Source of the DNA: Streptomyces olivoverticillatus
GTDB taxonomy: Bacteria; Actinomycetota; Actinomycetes; Streptomycetales; Streptomycetaceae
Assembly (NCBI RefSeq): GCF_014203555.1
Contig: NZ_JACHJH010000001.1
Span: forward strand, 479,914-543,913
DNA: 64,000 bases
Direction of reading: 5' to 3'
This document shows positions 9,154 through 17,381 of the stretch, one piece after another. Each line of letters begins with the position of its first letter. The stretch's first letter is position 1. A program made the position numbers and the translations under genes. Below the pieces are notes generated by a model. That model ran no database searches. It had not been told where the DNA came from and saw only the letters and a program-made list of their open reading frames with translations.

Positions 9154-9915
9154 TCATTCCGAGACACCAGGTCCGACGCGCGAGACGATCTCGTCCCAGA
9201 AGCCGGGCAGCGACTCCCAGGGGTCGAGGCCGTCGTGGTCGGTGCGGTCCGTGAAGTAGATCGTGCCCGCGCCCTGCCAGCGGGCGACGCGCAGCGCCTC
9301 GTCGAGGCGGTCGCGGGGCACGCCGTGCACCAGGTGGCAGAAACGGCGCGGCGGGTGCCCGGCGGTCCACTCGGCGGTCTGGGACCAGCGGTAGCGGGAC
9401 CACGGGCCGCAGAAGGTCACCAACTGGTCGGCGAGGGCGGCGTATCCGGCACAGGGGTGGGTGCCGTGGACCAGCACCAGATACGCGCCGTCCAGGACGG
9501 TGCGCAGGGTGCCCACCAGGCGGCGGGTCCCGGCGAGCCCGGCGGCGTCCGAGGGAGCGCGGCCGAGCAAGAAACCGTCCACCTTGTACCAGTTGAGGAA
9601 GCGCTGCGCATCCGAGAGCAGTTCACCGAGCGGGCGGGATCCAAACCCCACGTCCAGGTGACCGAGCACCCGGACGCCCGCCGCCCGCAGCGGGGCGACG
9701 GCGGACTGCCGGTGGCGGTCCGGGCGGCTGCCGGGGCCGCCTTCCAGGGTGCCGCCGCCGAGCACCACCCAGTCCAGCGGCAGGCCGGGCCGCTGGAGGC
9801 CGCCCCACTCGACGGGCGCCACCAGGGGGTGGGCGAAGCCGGGGACGCCAAGGCGGAGCGGGACCTTCCCGGCGGCCAGGGCGCGGCGGTGGCCCGGCGA
9901 GATCAGATGCGACAC
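9154..9915 (-). CDS. Spherulation-specific family 4 (spherulin-4, GH135-like) protein
   Basis: 253 aa, last gene of a four-gene leftward operon; its GTG overlaps the epimerase stop by 13 nt. The TIM-barrel-type core shows the family pattern of strands (LRLGVPGFAHPL, LDWVVLGGG, VRVLGHLDVGFG, NWYKVDGFLLG). Spherulin-4 proteins include fungal Sph3, a hydrolase of galactosaminogalactan. No signal peptide is visible, so it appears cytoplasmic. The position after WYxVDG, where the family as I remember it carries an acidic pair (Asp-Glu), reads LLGR here, so catalysis may be lost or altered. Confidence 0.75.
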   Translation of the reverse strand: MSHLISPGHRRALAAGKVPLRLGVPGFAHPLVAPVEWGGLQRPGLPLDWVVLGGGTLEGGPGSRPDRHRQSAVAPLRAAGVRVLGHLDVGFGSRPLGELLSDAQRFLNWYKVDGFLLGRAPSDAAGLAGTRRLVGTLRTVLDGAYLVLVHGTHPCAGYAALADQLVTFCGPWSRYRWSQTAEWTAGHPPRRFCHLVHGVPRDRLDEALRVARWQGAGTIYFTDRTDHDGLDPWESLPGFWDEIVSRVGPGVSE

Positions 9916-10817
9916 GCCGCCTCCATCCAGATGTCGGCCAGCGACTCCTCCAGGCCGATGCGGGGCCGCCAGCCGAGCCGGTCGCGGGCGGTGCGCACGT
10001 CGGCCTGCTGCCAGCCGCCGCAGCCGTCGGGGTAGGGGTAGGCGGGCGGACTGCCCAGGTGCGGGTCGTCCAGCTCGTGCAGGGCGCCGCCGAAGCCCGC
10101 CACGCGGGCGAGGAGACCGGCGACGTCGCGCAGCCGCACCGCCCGGCCGGTACCGATGTTGACGGCGCCCTGCGCCGCGGAGAGCGAGGCGGCGTGCACG
10201 GCACGGGCGACGTCCCGGACGTCGACGAAGTCGCGCTGCACGCCCAGGCCGGTCAGTTTCAGTTCGTTGTCCCCGCCCTGCATCGCCCGCCGCATGGCCT
10301 CGGCGAGCCGCCCCAGCGGGGAGCCCGCCGGGGTGCCGGGCCCGACGGGCGAGAAGACCCGCAGCACGATGGCGTCCAGCCCGGAGCCGAGCACGAGCTC
10401 GGTGGCGGCGAGCTTGCTCACCCCGTACGGGCCGCCCGGCCGCGGCACCGCGTCCTCGGCGGTGGAGGAGCCGGGCTGGGAGGGCCCGTACTCGGAGGAG
10501 CAGCCGAGCTGGACCAGGCGCGCCCCGCAGCCGCTGCGGCGCAGCGACTCGCAGACGGTGGCGACGGCGACGGTGTTGTGCCGGGTCAGCTCGCGGGCCC
10601 CGCCGCGGGTGGCGCCCGCGCAGTTGATCACGACGCCGGGGTGGACGGCGTTGAGGAAGCGGGTGAGCGCTCCGGGGCTGCCGGAGGCCAGGTCGAAGCG
10701 GACGTCGGCGTCGTCGCCGCGGCCGAGCGTGGTGAGCTGGACAGCGGGGTCGGCGAGCAGCCGGTCGGCGACGAAACGCCCGAGGTAGCCGTTGGCGCCG
10801 AGCAACAGGACTCTCAT
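9903..10817 (-). CDS. NAD-dependent nucleotide-sugar epimerase/dehydratase (extended SDR)
   Basis: 304 aa from ATG 10817. Rossmann fold with the nucleotide motif GANGYLGRF at residues 7-15, the SDR catalytic pair in YGVSK, an upstream Ser in LGCSSEYG, and the substrate-side block QRDFVDVRDVARAV found in extended SDR sugar epimerases. The gene is in an operon with a glycosyltransferase, a membrane protein and a spherulin-4 protein, so it probably supplies the nucleotide sugar for their product. A UDP-GlcNAc/UDP-GalNAc 4-epimerase is one reasonable possibility, by analogy with PelX; the sequence alone does not fix the substrate. It overlaps the next gene by 13 nt. Confidence 0.85.
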   Translation of the reverse strand: MRVLLLGANGYLGRFVADRLLADPAVQLTTLGRGDDADVRFDLASGSPGALTRFLNAVHPGVVINCAGATRGGARELTRHNTVAVATVCESLRRSGCGARLVQLGCSSEYGPSQPGSSTAEDAVPRPGGPYGVSKLAATELVLGSGLDAIVLRVFSPVGPGTPAGSPLGRLAEAMRRAMQGGDNELKLTGLGVQRDFVDVRDVARAVHAASLSAAQGAVNIGTGRAVRLRDVAGLLARVAGFGGALHELDDPHLGSPPAYPYPDGCGGWQQADVRTARDRLGWRPRIGLEESLADIWMEAACRI

Positions 10818-10962
10818 CGCTGGCGCCCTCGCTCTCGCCCGGTGCTGCCGGTGGGGTGAACGGTCATCTTCCTTGCTCCTCTGACAGGGTGTGCGGCGAC
10901 AGGGTGTCGGGGTGCCGCGACGCCGCGGGTGCGGGCACCGGGCGAGGGCTGCTGCCGGTTGG

Positions 10963-12081
10963 TCAGGCCGTGGGCAGTGGAGAGGTTCCGAGGTCGTCGG
11001 TGGCGTCGCACGGGTGGTGCGGGGTGTGCGGCGGTCCGGCATGTCCGTGGACACAGGCCCGGGACAGGGCGGGGACGGCGTGGGCCAGCAGGGCGAGGGC
11101 GGGCAGGGCGCACGCCACCAGCGGTATGGCGGCGGGCCCGTAGGCCTCCGCGGCCCAGCGGACGGGCCAGCCCAGGGGCTCGCAGCCGGGCAGCCGGGCG
11201 GCGAGCAGGGCGAGCAGCGGCAGCGCTTCGGCCAGGGCTGCGGCCAGCCCCGCGCGGGCGGCGGGCCCGGGCAGGCCATGGGCGGCGAGCTGCCGGGAGA
11301 GGAACAGCAGTCCTCCCAGTGCCGCCACGGCCGCGTAGGCGAGCGCGGATCCGCCCGGTGGCGCGGCGGCCGGCAGCGCCGTCCGTGCGGGCCACAGCAG
11401 TGCCGAGAGCGCGCCGAGGAACAGCGCGACGGCGGTCAGCAGGACGGGCCGTACCCGTGCCGCGAATTCGCCCAGTCCCCGGCTGTCCGCGAGCGCCTCC
11501 CTGGCGCGGGCGGCGAACCAGTGCGCGCACCAGGCCGCGGGGGCCACCGCACAGGCCAGGGCGAGGGCGGTGGGCGCTGCGGTGGACAGGGCGAGCGAGG
11601 CCAGGGCGTGCACGGAGCGGCCGCGGCGGCCGTGCAGCAGCACGGCCAGGATCTGGTCGCCGACGAGGGCGTAGCCGGTCAGCCAGAGCCAGGCCGCGGG
11701 ACCGGTGGCACCCCAGGCGCCGGTGAGCACCGCGCAGGGGCCGTGGCGGTGTGCGCGGGCGTCCGGTGCCTGCGGTGCGGCGGGCATCGGCACGGCTCCG
11801 GCGACCGTGGTCTCGTCGCGGTCCACGCGCGCGTGCAGCTCCTCCGCGAGGGAGAAGACGTCGCGGTGGCGGAACTCGGCCGCGACCCGGTCGCTGATGC
11901 CGCGGGCCTCCAGGCCCGCGGCGATCTCCAGCGAGTCGATGGCGCCGGCGCACAGCGCGTGGTGCTGTCGGATGAGCGCCTTGACCGGGTCGGCCGGGGC
12001 GTCCCCGGCAGCCGCGGCGGGGGCTTCGGATATGCCTGCGGTGGGGGCGGGGGCGCTGTCGGCCCGCAGCGACATGGTCAT
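10963..12081 (-). CDS. Polytopic membrane protein of glycosyltransferase operon, function unknown
   Basis: 372 aa. Start and upstream stop overlap as ATGA (start 12081, glycosyltransferase stop 12078), so it is translationally coupled. Residues 1-110 are soluble and include a helical stretch (HHALCAGAIDSLEIAAGLEA, SLAEELHARV); about six hydrophobic segments follow, near residues 117-145, 158-190, 210-232, 245-265, 277-298 and 310-335, then a His/Pro-rich tail. No known transporter or flippase motif is recognised. Between a DUF3492 glycosyltransferase and an epimerase, a role in export or polymerisation of a polysaccharide is the natural guess. The gap of 145 nt to the epimerase holds no gene. 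Confidence 0.7.
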   Translation of the reverse strand: MTMSLRADSAPAPTAGISEAPAAAAGDAPADPVKALIRQHHALCAGAIDSLEIAAGLEARGISDRVAAEFRHRDVFSLAEELHARVDRDETTVAGAVPMPAAPQAPDARAHRHGPCAVLTGAWGATGPAAWLWLTGYALVGDQILAVLLHGRRGRSVHALASLALSTAAPTALALACAVAPAAWCAHWFAARAREALADSRGLGEFAARVRPVLLTAVALFLGALSALLWPARTALPAAAPPGGSALAYAAVAALGGLLFLSRQLAAHGLPGPAARAGLAAALAEALPLLALLAARLPGCEPLGWPVRWAAEAYGPAAIPLVACALPALALLAHAVPALSRACVHGHAGPPHTPHHPCDATDDLGTSPLPTA

Positions 12082-13616
12082 GGGCGCCCTGCCCAGGTCG
12101 GGGAGGCGGAGCGCGGGGACCAGGCGAGCGGCGGATGGGATCCGGCCGCCCGGGAGAAGGGCAGGGAGGGGTCGGGGGACGCGTGCTGGACGGGGGCGCG
12201 GGAGAGGACTTCGAGGTAGAGAGCGCCGAAGGCGGCCACGTTCTGTTCGACGGTGAAGAGTTCCAGGGCCCGGGCGCGGGCGGCGGCGCCGAGCCGGGCC
12301 CGGCGGGCGGGGTCGTGCAGCAGCGCGAGGCAGGCGCCGGCGAGGGCGTGCGGGTCGCGCGGGGGGACGACCAGGCCGGTGCCGCCGATGATCTCGCGGA
12401 CGGCGCCGACGTCCGGTGAGACGGTGGCCCGGCCGCAGAACATCGCCTCCGCAAGGGCGGCAGGGAAGCCGTCGACGGCGCCGGAGAGGAGGACGACGCT
12501 GCCCGCCGTGTAGTCCTCGGGCCCGATGGCCTGACCGTATGTCACCCCCTCGCGTGCGCAGTCGGGTTCCGGGGGGTCGCCGACGACTCTCAGGCGCAGG
12601 CCGGGCTCGGCCTCGTGCAGGGCGTCCAGGGCTTCCCACAGGTGCGGCTCGACCCGGCCGCCGGCCCAGACCAGGGTGGGGGCGCCGGCGGCGGGGGCCT
12701 CCTCACCGCCCTCGCCCACGGTTTCGTAGAGGCTCGCGTCCATGCCGGGGTGGATGGTGCGCAGCCGGGCGCGGTCGGCGCCGCAGCGCTCCTGCCAGCG
12801 TCGGCCGTGGGCGTCGCCGGAGGTGACCAGCGCGGCCTCGGCGTAGACGCGGGCGGCCAGCTGTTTATGGAAGGCGGAGAACAGGGTGCGCACGGGCAGG
12901 GAGAGCCCGGCGGGGCCGAAGAGGTAGTACTCGCGCAGGCTGACCTCGTATTCGGTGACGAGCAGCGGGGTACCGAAGAAGCGTTTGGCCAGCAGGCCGG
13001 GGAGCGCGACGGGCCCGGCAGAGGTGGCGTGGCACAGGTCGACGGCGGAGAGCCCGCGGTCGCCGTCGGCGCTGCCGTACCAGTCCAGGGAGAGCGGCCG
13101 CAGGGCGCGCTCGAGGAGGCCGGAGACGACGACGAGGTCGGCGACGCGGGCGCCGTAGGCGGCGGGCGAGGCGCCCGGTGCGCGGCAGGCGGTCTCCAGG
13201 GCGCGCAGGGCGGTTTCGGAGCGGAGGGCGGCGGCGAGGCCGCCTTCGTCGCGGGCGAGGTCGGCGAGTGCGCCCAGGCCGTCGGCGAAACGGTACGCCT
13301 GGTCGCCGGGGAGGGTGATGGCGGCGGCCAGGTCACCGAAGTGGGCGGCGAACCGGCGCTGCTCGCCGCGGCCGTAGGTGCCGTAGGCGCGCGGCGGGCA
13401 GCCGGGGGCGGGGCCGCCCCACAAGGGGGCCACGCGCACTCTGCGGACGTTGCCCGGCAGGGCGGGCCAACCGCTGTCCTCCTGACGGGCGCTGCTGCTG
13501 AAGGCGTAGAGCTCGAAGTCGTGCTGGCCGAGGCCTCGCACCAGCCGGTCGCACCACTCCCCGCCCTCGCCTGCGGCGTACGGATACCCGCCTTCGGAAA
13601 GCAGTCCCACGCGCAC
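12078..13616 (-). CDS. DUF3492 / PelF-like GT4 glycosyltransferase
   Basis: 512 aa from GTG 13616 (VRVGLLSEGGYPYAAGEGG), which matches the usual family N-terminus; TTG 13646 would add ten residues. The N-terminal half is the DUF3492 domain found in PelF (GEGGEWCDRLVRGL, TEYEVSLREYYLFGP, HATSAGP); the C-terminal half is a retaining GT-B fold with the nucleotide-sugar site DGFPAALAEAMFCGRATVSPDVGAVREI. PelF uses UDP-GalNAc/UDP-GlcNAc to build Pel polysaccharide. This is the first gene of the operon through the spherulin-4 gene. No signal peptide, so it acts at the cytoplasmic face. Confidence 0.85.
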   Translation of the reverse strand: MRVGLLSEGGYPYAAGEGGEWCDRLVRGLGQHDFELYAFSSSARQEDSGWPALPGNVRRVRVAPLWGGPAPGCPPRAYGTYGRGEQRRFAAHFGDLAAAITLPGDQAYRFADGLGALADLARDEGGLAAALRSETALRALETACRAPGASPAAYGARVADLVVVSGLLERALRPLSLDWYGSADGDRGLSAVDLCHATSAGPVALPGLLAKRFFGTPLLVTEYEVSLREYYLFGPAGLSLPVRTLFSAFHKQLAARVYAEAALVTSGDAHGRRWQERCGADRARLRTIHPGMDASLYETVGEGGEEAPAAGAPTLVWAGGRVEPHLWEALDALHEAEPGLRLRVVGDPPEPDCAREGVTYGQAIGPEDYTAGSVVLLSGAVDGFPAALAEAMFCGRATVSPDVGAVREIIGGTGLVVPPRDPHALAGACLALLHDPARRARLGAAARARALELFTVEQNVAAFGALYLEVLSRAPVQHASPDPSLPFSRAAGSHPPLAWSPRSASPTWAGRP

Positions 13617-13685
13617 GAACGGACCCCCGTTCTCCCTTGTCGGCAACCGCCGTTACGGCAGCGGGGAGCACGCTATGCGCGCTCG

Positions 13686-13723
13686 CCGGTGGCGCGACGG
13701 ACGGTTGTCCGTCGCGCCACCGG
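13686..13723. terminator. Hairpin terminator of the oligopeptide ABC operon
   Basis: A 17-bp perfect inverted repeat (CCGGTGGCGCGACGGAC and its complement) with a GGTT loop, just downstream of the stop at 13772 for leftward transcription. Confidence 0.75.
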
Positions 13724-13771
13724 AAGGGGTGAACGGGCGTGACTTTCCCGCAGATGGGGCGTTGTTGCGCG

Positions 13772-15391
13772 CTATGCGGGGGCTTTGGCGGGTTCGAGCA
13801 GCGGCACGGCTGCCAGCAGGCCTTGTGTGTAGGGGTGCCGGGGCTGCTCGTAGACGGAGTCGGCCGGGCCCTCCTCGACGATGCGCCCGCCGCGCATCAC
13901 CACCAGCCGGTCGCTGACCTGGCGGACGACGGCCAGGTCGTGGGCGATGAAGACCAGCGCCAGACCGAGGTCCCGCTGCAACTCGCCGAGCAGGGCGACG
14001 ACCTGAGCCTGTGTCGTGACGTCGAGCGCGGAGACCGGTTCGTCGCAGACGATGAGCTTCGGCTCCGGCGCCAGGGCCCGCGCGATGCCCACGCGCTGCC
14101 GCTGGCCGCCGCTGAACTCGTGCGGATAGCGGTGATAGGCGCCCGCATCGAGACCCACGCGCTCCAGCAGCTCCCTTACCCGGGACGTGATCTGGTTGTC
14201 GTTCAGCTTCCCCAGGGCGCGCAGTGGATCGGCGATGGACTCGCCGATGCTGCGGCGCGGATTGAGCGAGGAGACCGGGTCCTGGAAGACCATCTGCAGC
14301 TCGCTGCGGAAGCCGCGGAGCTCACGCTCTTTCAGACCGCCGATGTCGCGGCCGAGGTAGCGCAGCTCGCCGCCGGTGGGCTCCAGCAGCCGCACCAGCA
14401 TCCGCCCGAGCGTCGTCTTCCCGCTGCCCGACTCCCCGACCACGCCGACGGTCTCCCCGGCGCGCACGGTCAGCGACACATCGTCCACGGCGGTCAGGGC
14501 GTGCTTGCCGCGCCCGAACTCCCGGCGCAGGCCGGTGGATTCGAGCAGGACGGCGCCGTCGGCCTCGGGGGCTCGCAGGGGTGCACGGCGCACGTTGACG
14601 CGCGGGACGGCCGACAGCAGCTCGCGCGTGTACTGCTCGCGCGGGGCGTCGAGGACCGTGCGGACGGGGCCCTGTTCCACGGCCCGTCCGTCCTTCATCA
14701 CCAGCAGCTCGTCCACGCTGCCGGCTGCCACGCCCAGGTCGTGGGTGACGAGGATCAGGCCCATGCCGGTCTCGTCCCGCAGCTCGCGCAGCAGGCCGAG
14801 GATCTGCGCCTGGACGGTGACGTCGAGGGCGGTGGTGGGCTCGTCGGCAACGAGCAGGCGGGGCTGGAGGGCGAGCGCCATGGCGATGAGCGCGCGCTGG
14901 CGCATGCCGCCGCTGAACTCGTGCGGGCGGGAGCGGGCGCGGCGCGCCGCGTCCGCGATGCCGACCCGGTCGAGCACCTCGACGGCACGTGCTCTCGCCG
15001 CGCGCCGGGAGGCGTCGCGCCGGTGCGTGCGGTAGACCTCGGCGATCTGGTCGCCGACGGCCTGGTAGGGGTCGAGGGAGGACAGCGGGTCCTGGAAGAC
15101 CATGGCCGCCACGGGCCCGCGCAGCCTCCGCAGTTCGGCGTCTTCGGCCGCCTGCACGTCGTGGCCCGCGATGCGCACCGAGCCGGTGACGCGGGCGCCC
15201 GTGCCGTGGTGCAGCCCCAGCAGGGCGAAGGCCGCGGTGCTCTTGCCGGAGCCGGACTCGCCGACGATCCCGAGCGCGCCGCCGGGGGCGAGCGCGAAGG
15301 AGAGGCCGTCCACGGCGCGTACGGCGCCGTCGCCCGCCGTGGGGAAGGCGACGGTCAGGCCGTCGACCGCGACCAGGGGTTCGCTCGTCAT
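13772..15391 (-). CDS. Oligopeptide/dipeptide ABC importer, fused double ATPase (DppD-DppF type)
   Basis: 539 aa with two complete ABC domains in one chain. First: [18 protein letters not shown] signature, [17 protein letters not shown]. Second, from about residue 275: [18 protein letters not shown] signature, [17 protein letters not shown], and the oligopeptide-family C-terminal motif [15 protein letters not shown] that follows the second ATPase in OppF/DppF. It overlaps the upstream permease by ATGA. The energy-coupling unit of the importer encoded by the four genes to 19093. Fused pairs are common in actinobacteria; both sites appear intact. Confidence 0.93.
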   Translation of the reverse strand: MTSEPLVAVDGLTVAFPTAGDGAVRAVDGLSFALAPGGALGIVGESGSGKSTAAFALLGLHHGTGARVTGSVRIAGHDVQAAEDAELRRLRGPVAAMVFQDPLSSLDPYQAVGDQIAEVYRTHRRDASRRAARARAVEVLDRVGIADAARRARSRPHEFSGGMRQRALIAMALALQPRLLVADEPTTALDVTVQAQILGLLRELRDETGMGLILVTHDLGVAAGSVDELLVMKDGRAVEQGPVRTVLDAPREQYTRELLSAVPRVNVRRAPLRAPEADGAVLLESTGLRREFGRGKHALTAVDDVSLTVRAGETVGVVGESGSGKTTLGRMLVRLLEPTGGELRYLGRDIGGLKERELRGFRSELQMVFQDPVSSLNPRRSIGESIADPLRALGKLNDNQITSRVRELLERVGLDAGAYHRYPHEFSGGQRQRVGIARALAPEPKLIVCDEPVSALDVTTQAQVVALLGELQRDLGLALVFIAHDLAVVRQVSDRLVVMRGGRIVEEGPADSVYEQPRHPYTQGLLAAVPLLEPAKAPA

Positions 15392-16377
15392 CGCAGGGCC
15401 ACCCTTCGGTCGGCGACGGCGTAGAGCACGTCCGCCGCGATGTTGGCGATGACGACGGCGGTCCCGGTGACCATCACCACGGCGACGACGACCGGCAGGT
15501 CGATGGTCTGGGTGGAGGTCACGAGCAGCTGCCCGATGCCGGGCAGGCCGAACATCATCTCGGTGAGCATCGCGTTGCCGAACATCGACCCGAAGTCGGC
15601 CGCCGACAGCGCGATGACGGGCGCCAGCGCGCCGCGCAGGGCATGCCGCCCGATGAGCGACCGCTCGGCGATCCCGTAGGCGCGGAAGGTGCGGATGTGG
15701 TCCTCGGCCAGCGTCTCCAGCATGGAACTGCGCGTCAGCCGGGCGTACTTGGCGGATTCGAGCAGGCCCAGGGCGGCCCACGGCAGCAGCATGTTCCACG
15801 CCCACTGTTCGGGGTCGTCGGTCAGCGGCACGTAGGACGGGAAGGGCAGCCACTCCAGGTAGGCGCAGAAGAGCATCAGCAGGCCGAGGCCGCTGATGAA
15901 GACCGGGGTGGCCGTCCCGGCGAGGGTGAGCCAGGTCAGTACGCGCTCGGTGGCGCCGCCGCGCCGCAGGGCGGAGAGCAGGCCGGTGCCGGTGCCCAGC
16001 AGCAGCCACACGGCCATGGCGCCGGTCGCGAGCGAGGCGGTGGCGGGCAGCCGCTGGATGATGAGGTCGGTGACCTGCTGGTTGTTCTGGTACGACAGGC
16101 CGAAGCAGGGGGCGTCGCAGTGCAGCACGCCGGTGCCGGTGGAGTAGTCGTGCCCGGCGACGATCCCCTGCAGGAAGTGCCAGTACTGCACGTACACCGG
16201 GTCGTTGAGCTGGAGCTGCTCGCGGACCTGGCGGATCTGTTCGGGGTTGCAGCGCGGGCCGCAGGCCAGGCGGGCGGGGTCGCCGGGCGCGATGTAGAAG
16301 GTCGCGTAGACCACGGCGGAGAGCACGAGGACGACGACGACCGCGCCGAGGGCGCGCCGCAGGAAGTATCCGGTCAC
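15388..16377 (-). CDS. Oligopeptide ABC permease, DppB/OppB type
   Basis: 329 aa. N-terminal membrane span (GAVVVVLVLSAVVYATFYIAPGDPA, with the APGDPA motif typical of OppB/DppB), a soluble loop with several Cys (LACGRPRCN-like region, CDAPCFG), then five more spans and the coupling loop RTFRAYGIAERSLIGRHALRGAL. Overlaps both neighbours: its GTG overlaps the upstream permease's stop (16374) and its stop overlaps the ATPase start. Forms the inner-membrane channel together with the following permease. The peptide substrate cannot be deduced. Confidence 0.92.
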   Translation of the reverse strand: MTGYFLRRALGAVVVVLVLSAVVYATFYIAPGDPARLACGPRCNPEQIRQVREQLQLNDPVYVQYWHFLQGIVAGHDYSTGTGVLHCDAPCFGLSYQNNQQVTDLIIQRLPATASLATGAMAVWLLLGTGTGLLSALRRGGATERVLTWLTLAGTATPVFISGLGLLMLFCAYLEWLPFPSYVPLTDDPEQWAWNMLLPWAALGLLESAKYARLTRSSMLETLAEDHIRTFRAYGIAERSLIGRHALRGALAPVIALSAADFGSMFGNAMLTEMMFGLPGIGQLLVTSTQTIDLPVVVAVVMVTGTAVVIANIAADVLYAVADRRVALR

Positions 16378-17381
16378 TGTGCGCCTCCCGCGCCGCTCGT
16401 ACGGGACGTGCGCCTGCTCCTGCCGACGCGCAGCCGGGACGCCTCGCGCGGGTCGAGCGCCGCGCGCACCCCGTCGCCGAGGACGGTGAAGGCGAGCGTG
16501 GTGACGAACAGCATCAGCGCCGGCAGCAGCACGTACAGGGGGTCGGCGCGGAACCAGGTGGTGGCCGTGGAGAGCATCTGCCCCCAGGAGGGGGTGGGCG
16601 GCTTCACGCCGACTCCGAGGAAGGACATGCTCGCTTCGAGCACGATGTTGGTGGGCAGCAGGATGGCCGCGTAGGTGATCACGGGTGCGGCGAGCGAGGG
16701 CAGCAGCTCGCGCCGGGCGATCCGCCAGGACGAGCCGCCGGTCAGCCGGGCGGCCGAGACGAAGTCGAGCTTCTTCAGGCTCAGTGTCTGGGCGCGTACC
16801 AGCCGCGCCATGCCGCCCCAGGCCAGCAGGCCGATGGCGACGACGAGCAGAACCGGGCGCGGGAAGTCGGCCGGGACGACGGCCACCAGCGCGATGGCGA
16901 AGACCAGCAGGGGCATGGCGACCATCACGTCGGTGACGTGGCTGAGCAGGCTGTCGGTGAAGCGGTTGCCGAGCGCGGCCCCGAGCCCCACCGCGACGCC
17001 GACGACGACCTGCACCAGCGTGGCGCCGAGGGCGACGGTGAGCGAGATGCGGGCGCCGTACAGCAGCCGTACGAACAGGTCGCGGCCGGTGCCCGGTTCG
17101 ACGCCCAGCCAGTGCTCGGCGCTGATGCCGCCGAAGCCGCCGAACGGCACGCCGCCGCGCGCGGAGTCGACGAGGGTGTCGTGGTACGCATTGGGGTCCT
17201 GGCCCTCCAGCGCGGCCAGCAGCGGCGCACCGAGGGCGAGGAGGACGAGCAGGCCCAGCACGGCGGCGGCCGCGAGCGCGGACTTGCGCGCGAGCAGCCG
17301 CCGCCGCACCTGCCGGGCCCCGGAGGCGGGGGCCGGTGCGGCCTCCGCCTCCGGTTCCGGGAGCGTCAGGGTGTTCGTCAC
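16374..17381 (-). CDS. Oligopeptide ABC permease, DppC/OppC type
   Basis: 335 aa. Pro/Ala-rich start, an OppC_N region with the first span at about residues 35-55, then the BPD_transp_1 domain (GTGRDLFVRLLYGARISL is the family-conserved entry motif) and coupling helix FVSAARLTGGSSWRIARRELLP, ending with the typical GDGVRAALDPRE. Its start overlaps the stop of the solute-binding protein gene by 4 nt (17378-17381). Completes the heterodimeric channel with the DppB-type protein. Confidence 0.92.
   Translation of the reverse strand: MTNTLTLPEPEAEAAPAPASGARQVRRRLLARKSALAAAAVLGLLVLLALGAPLLAALEGQDPNAYHDTLVDSARGGVPFGGFGGISAEHWLGVEPGTGRDLFVRLLYGARISLTVALGATLVQVVVGVAVGLGAALGNRFTDSLLSHVTDVMVAMPLLVFAIALVAVVPADFPRPVLLVVAIGLLAWGGMARLVRAQTLSLKKLDFVSAARLTGGSSWRIARRELLPSLAAPVITYAAILLPTNIVLEASMSFLGVGVKPPTPSWGQMLSTATTWFRADPLYVLLPALMLFVTTLAFTVLGDGVRAALDPREASRLRVGRSRRTSRTSGAGGAQ

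Noticed and set aside
9068..9403. Extended N-terminus of MoeZ
   Set aside because: The frame is open but Arg/Pro-rich and overlaps the spherulin-4 gene; GTG 9067 gives the family N-terminus, a ribosome site and usual length.
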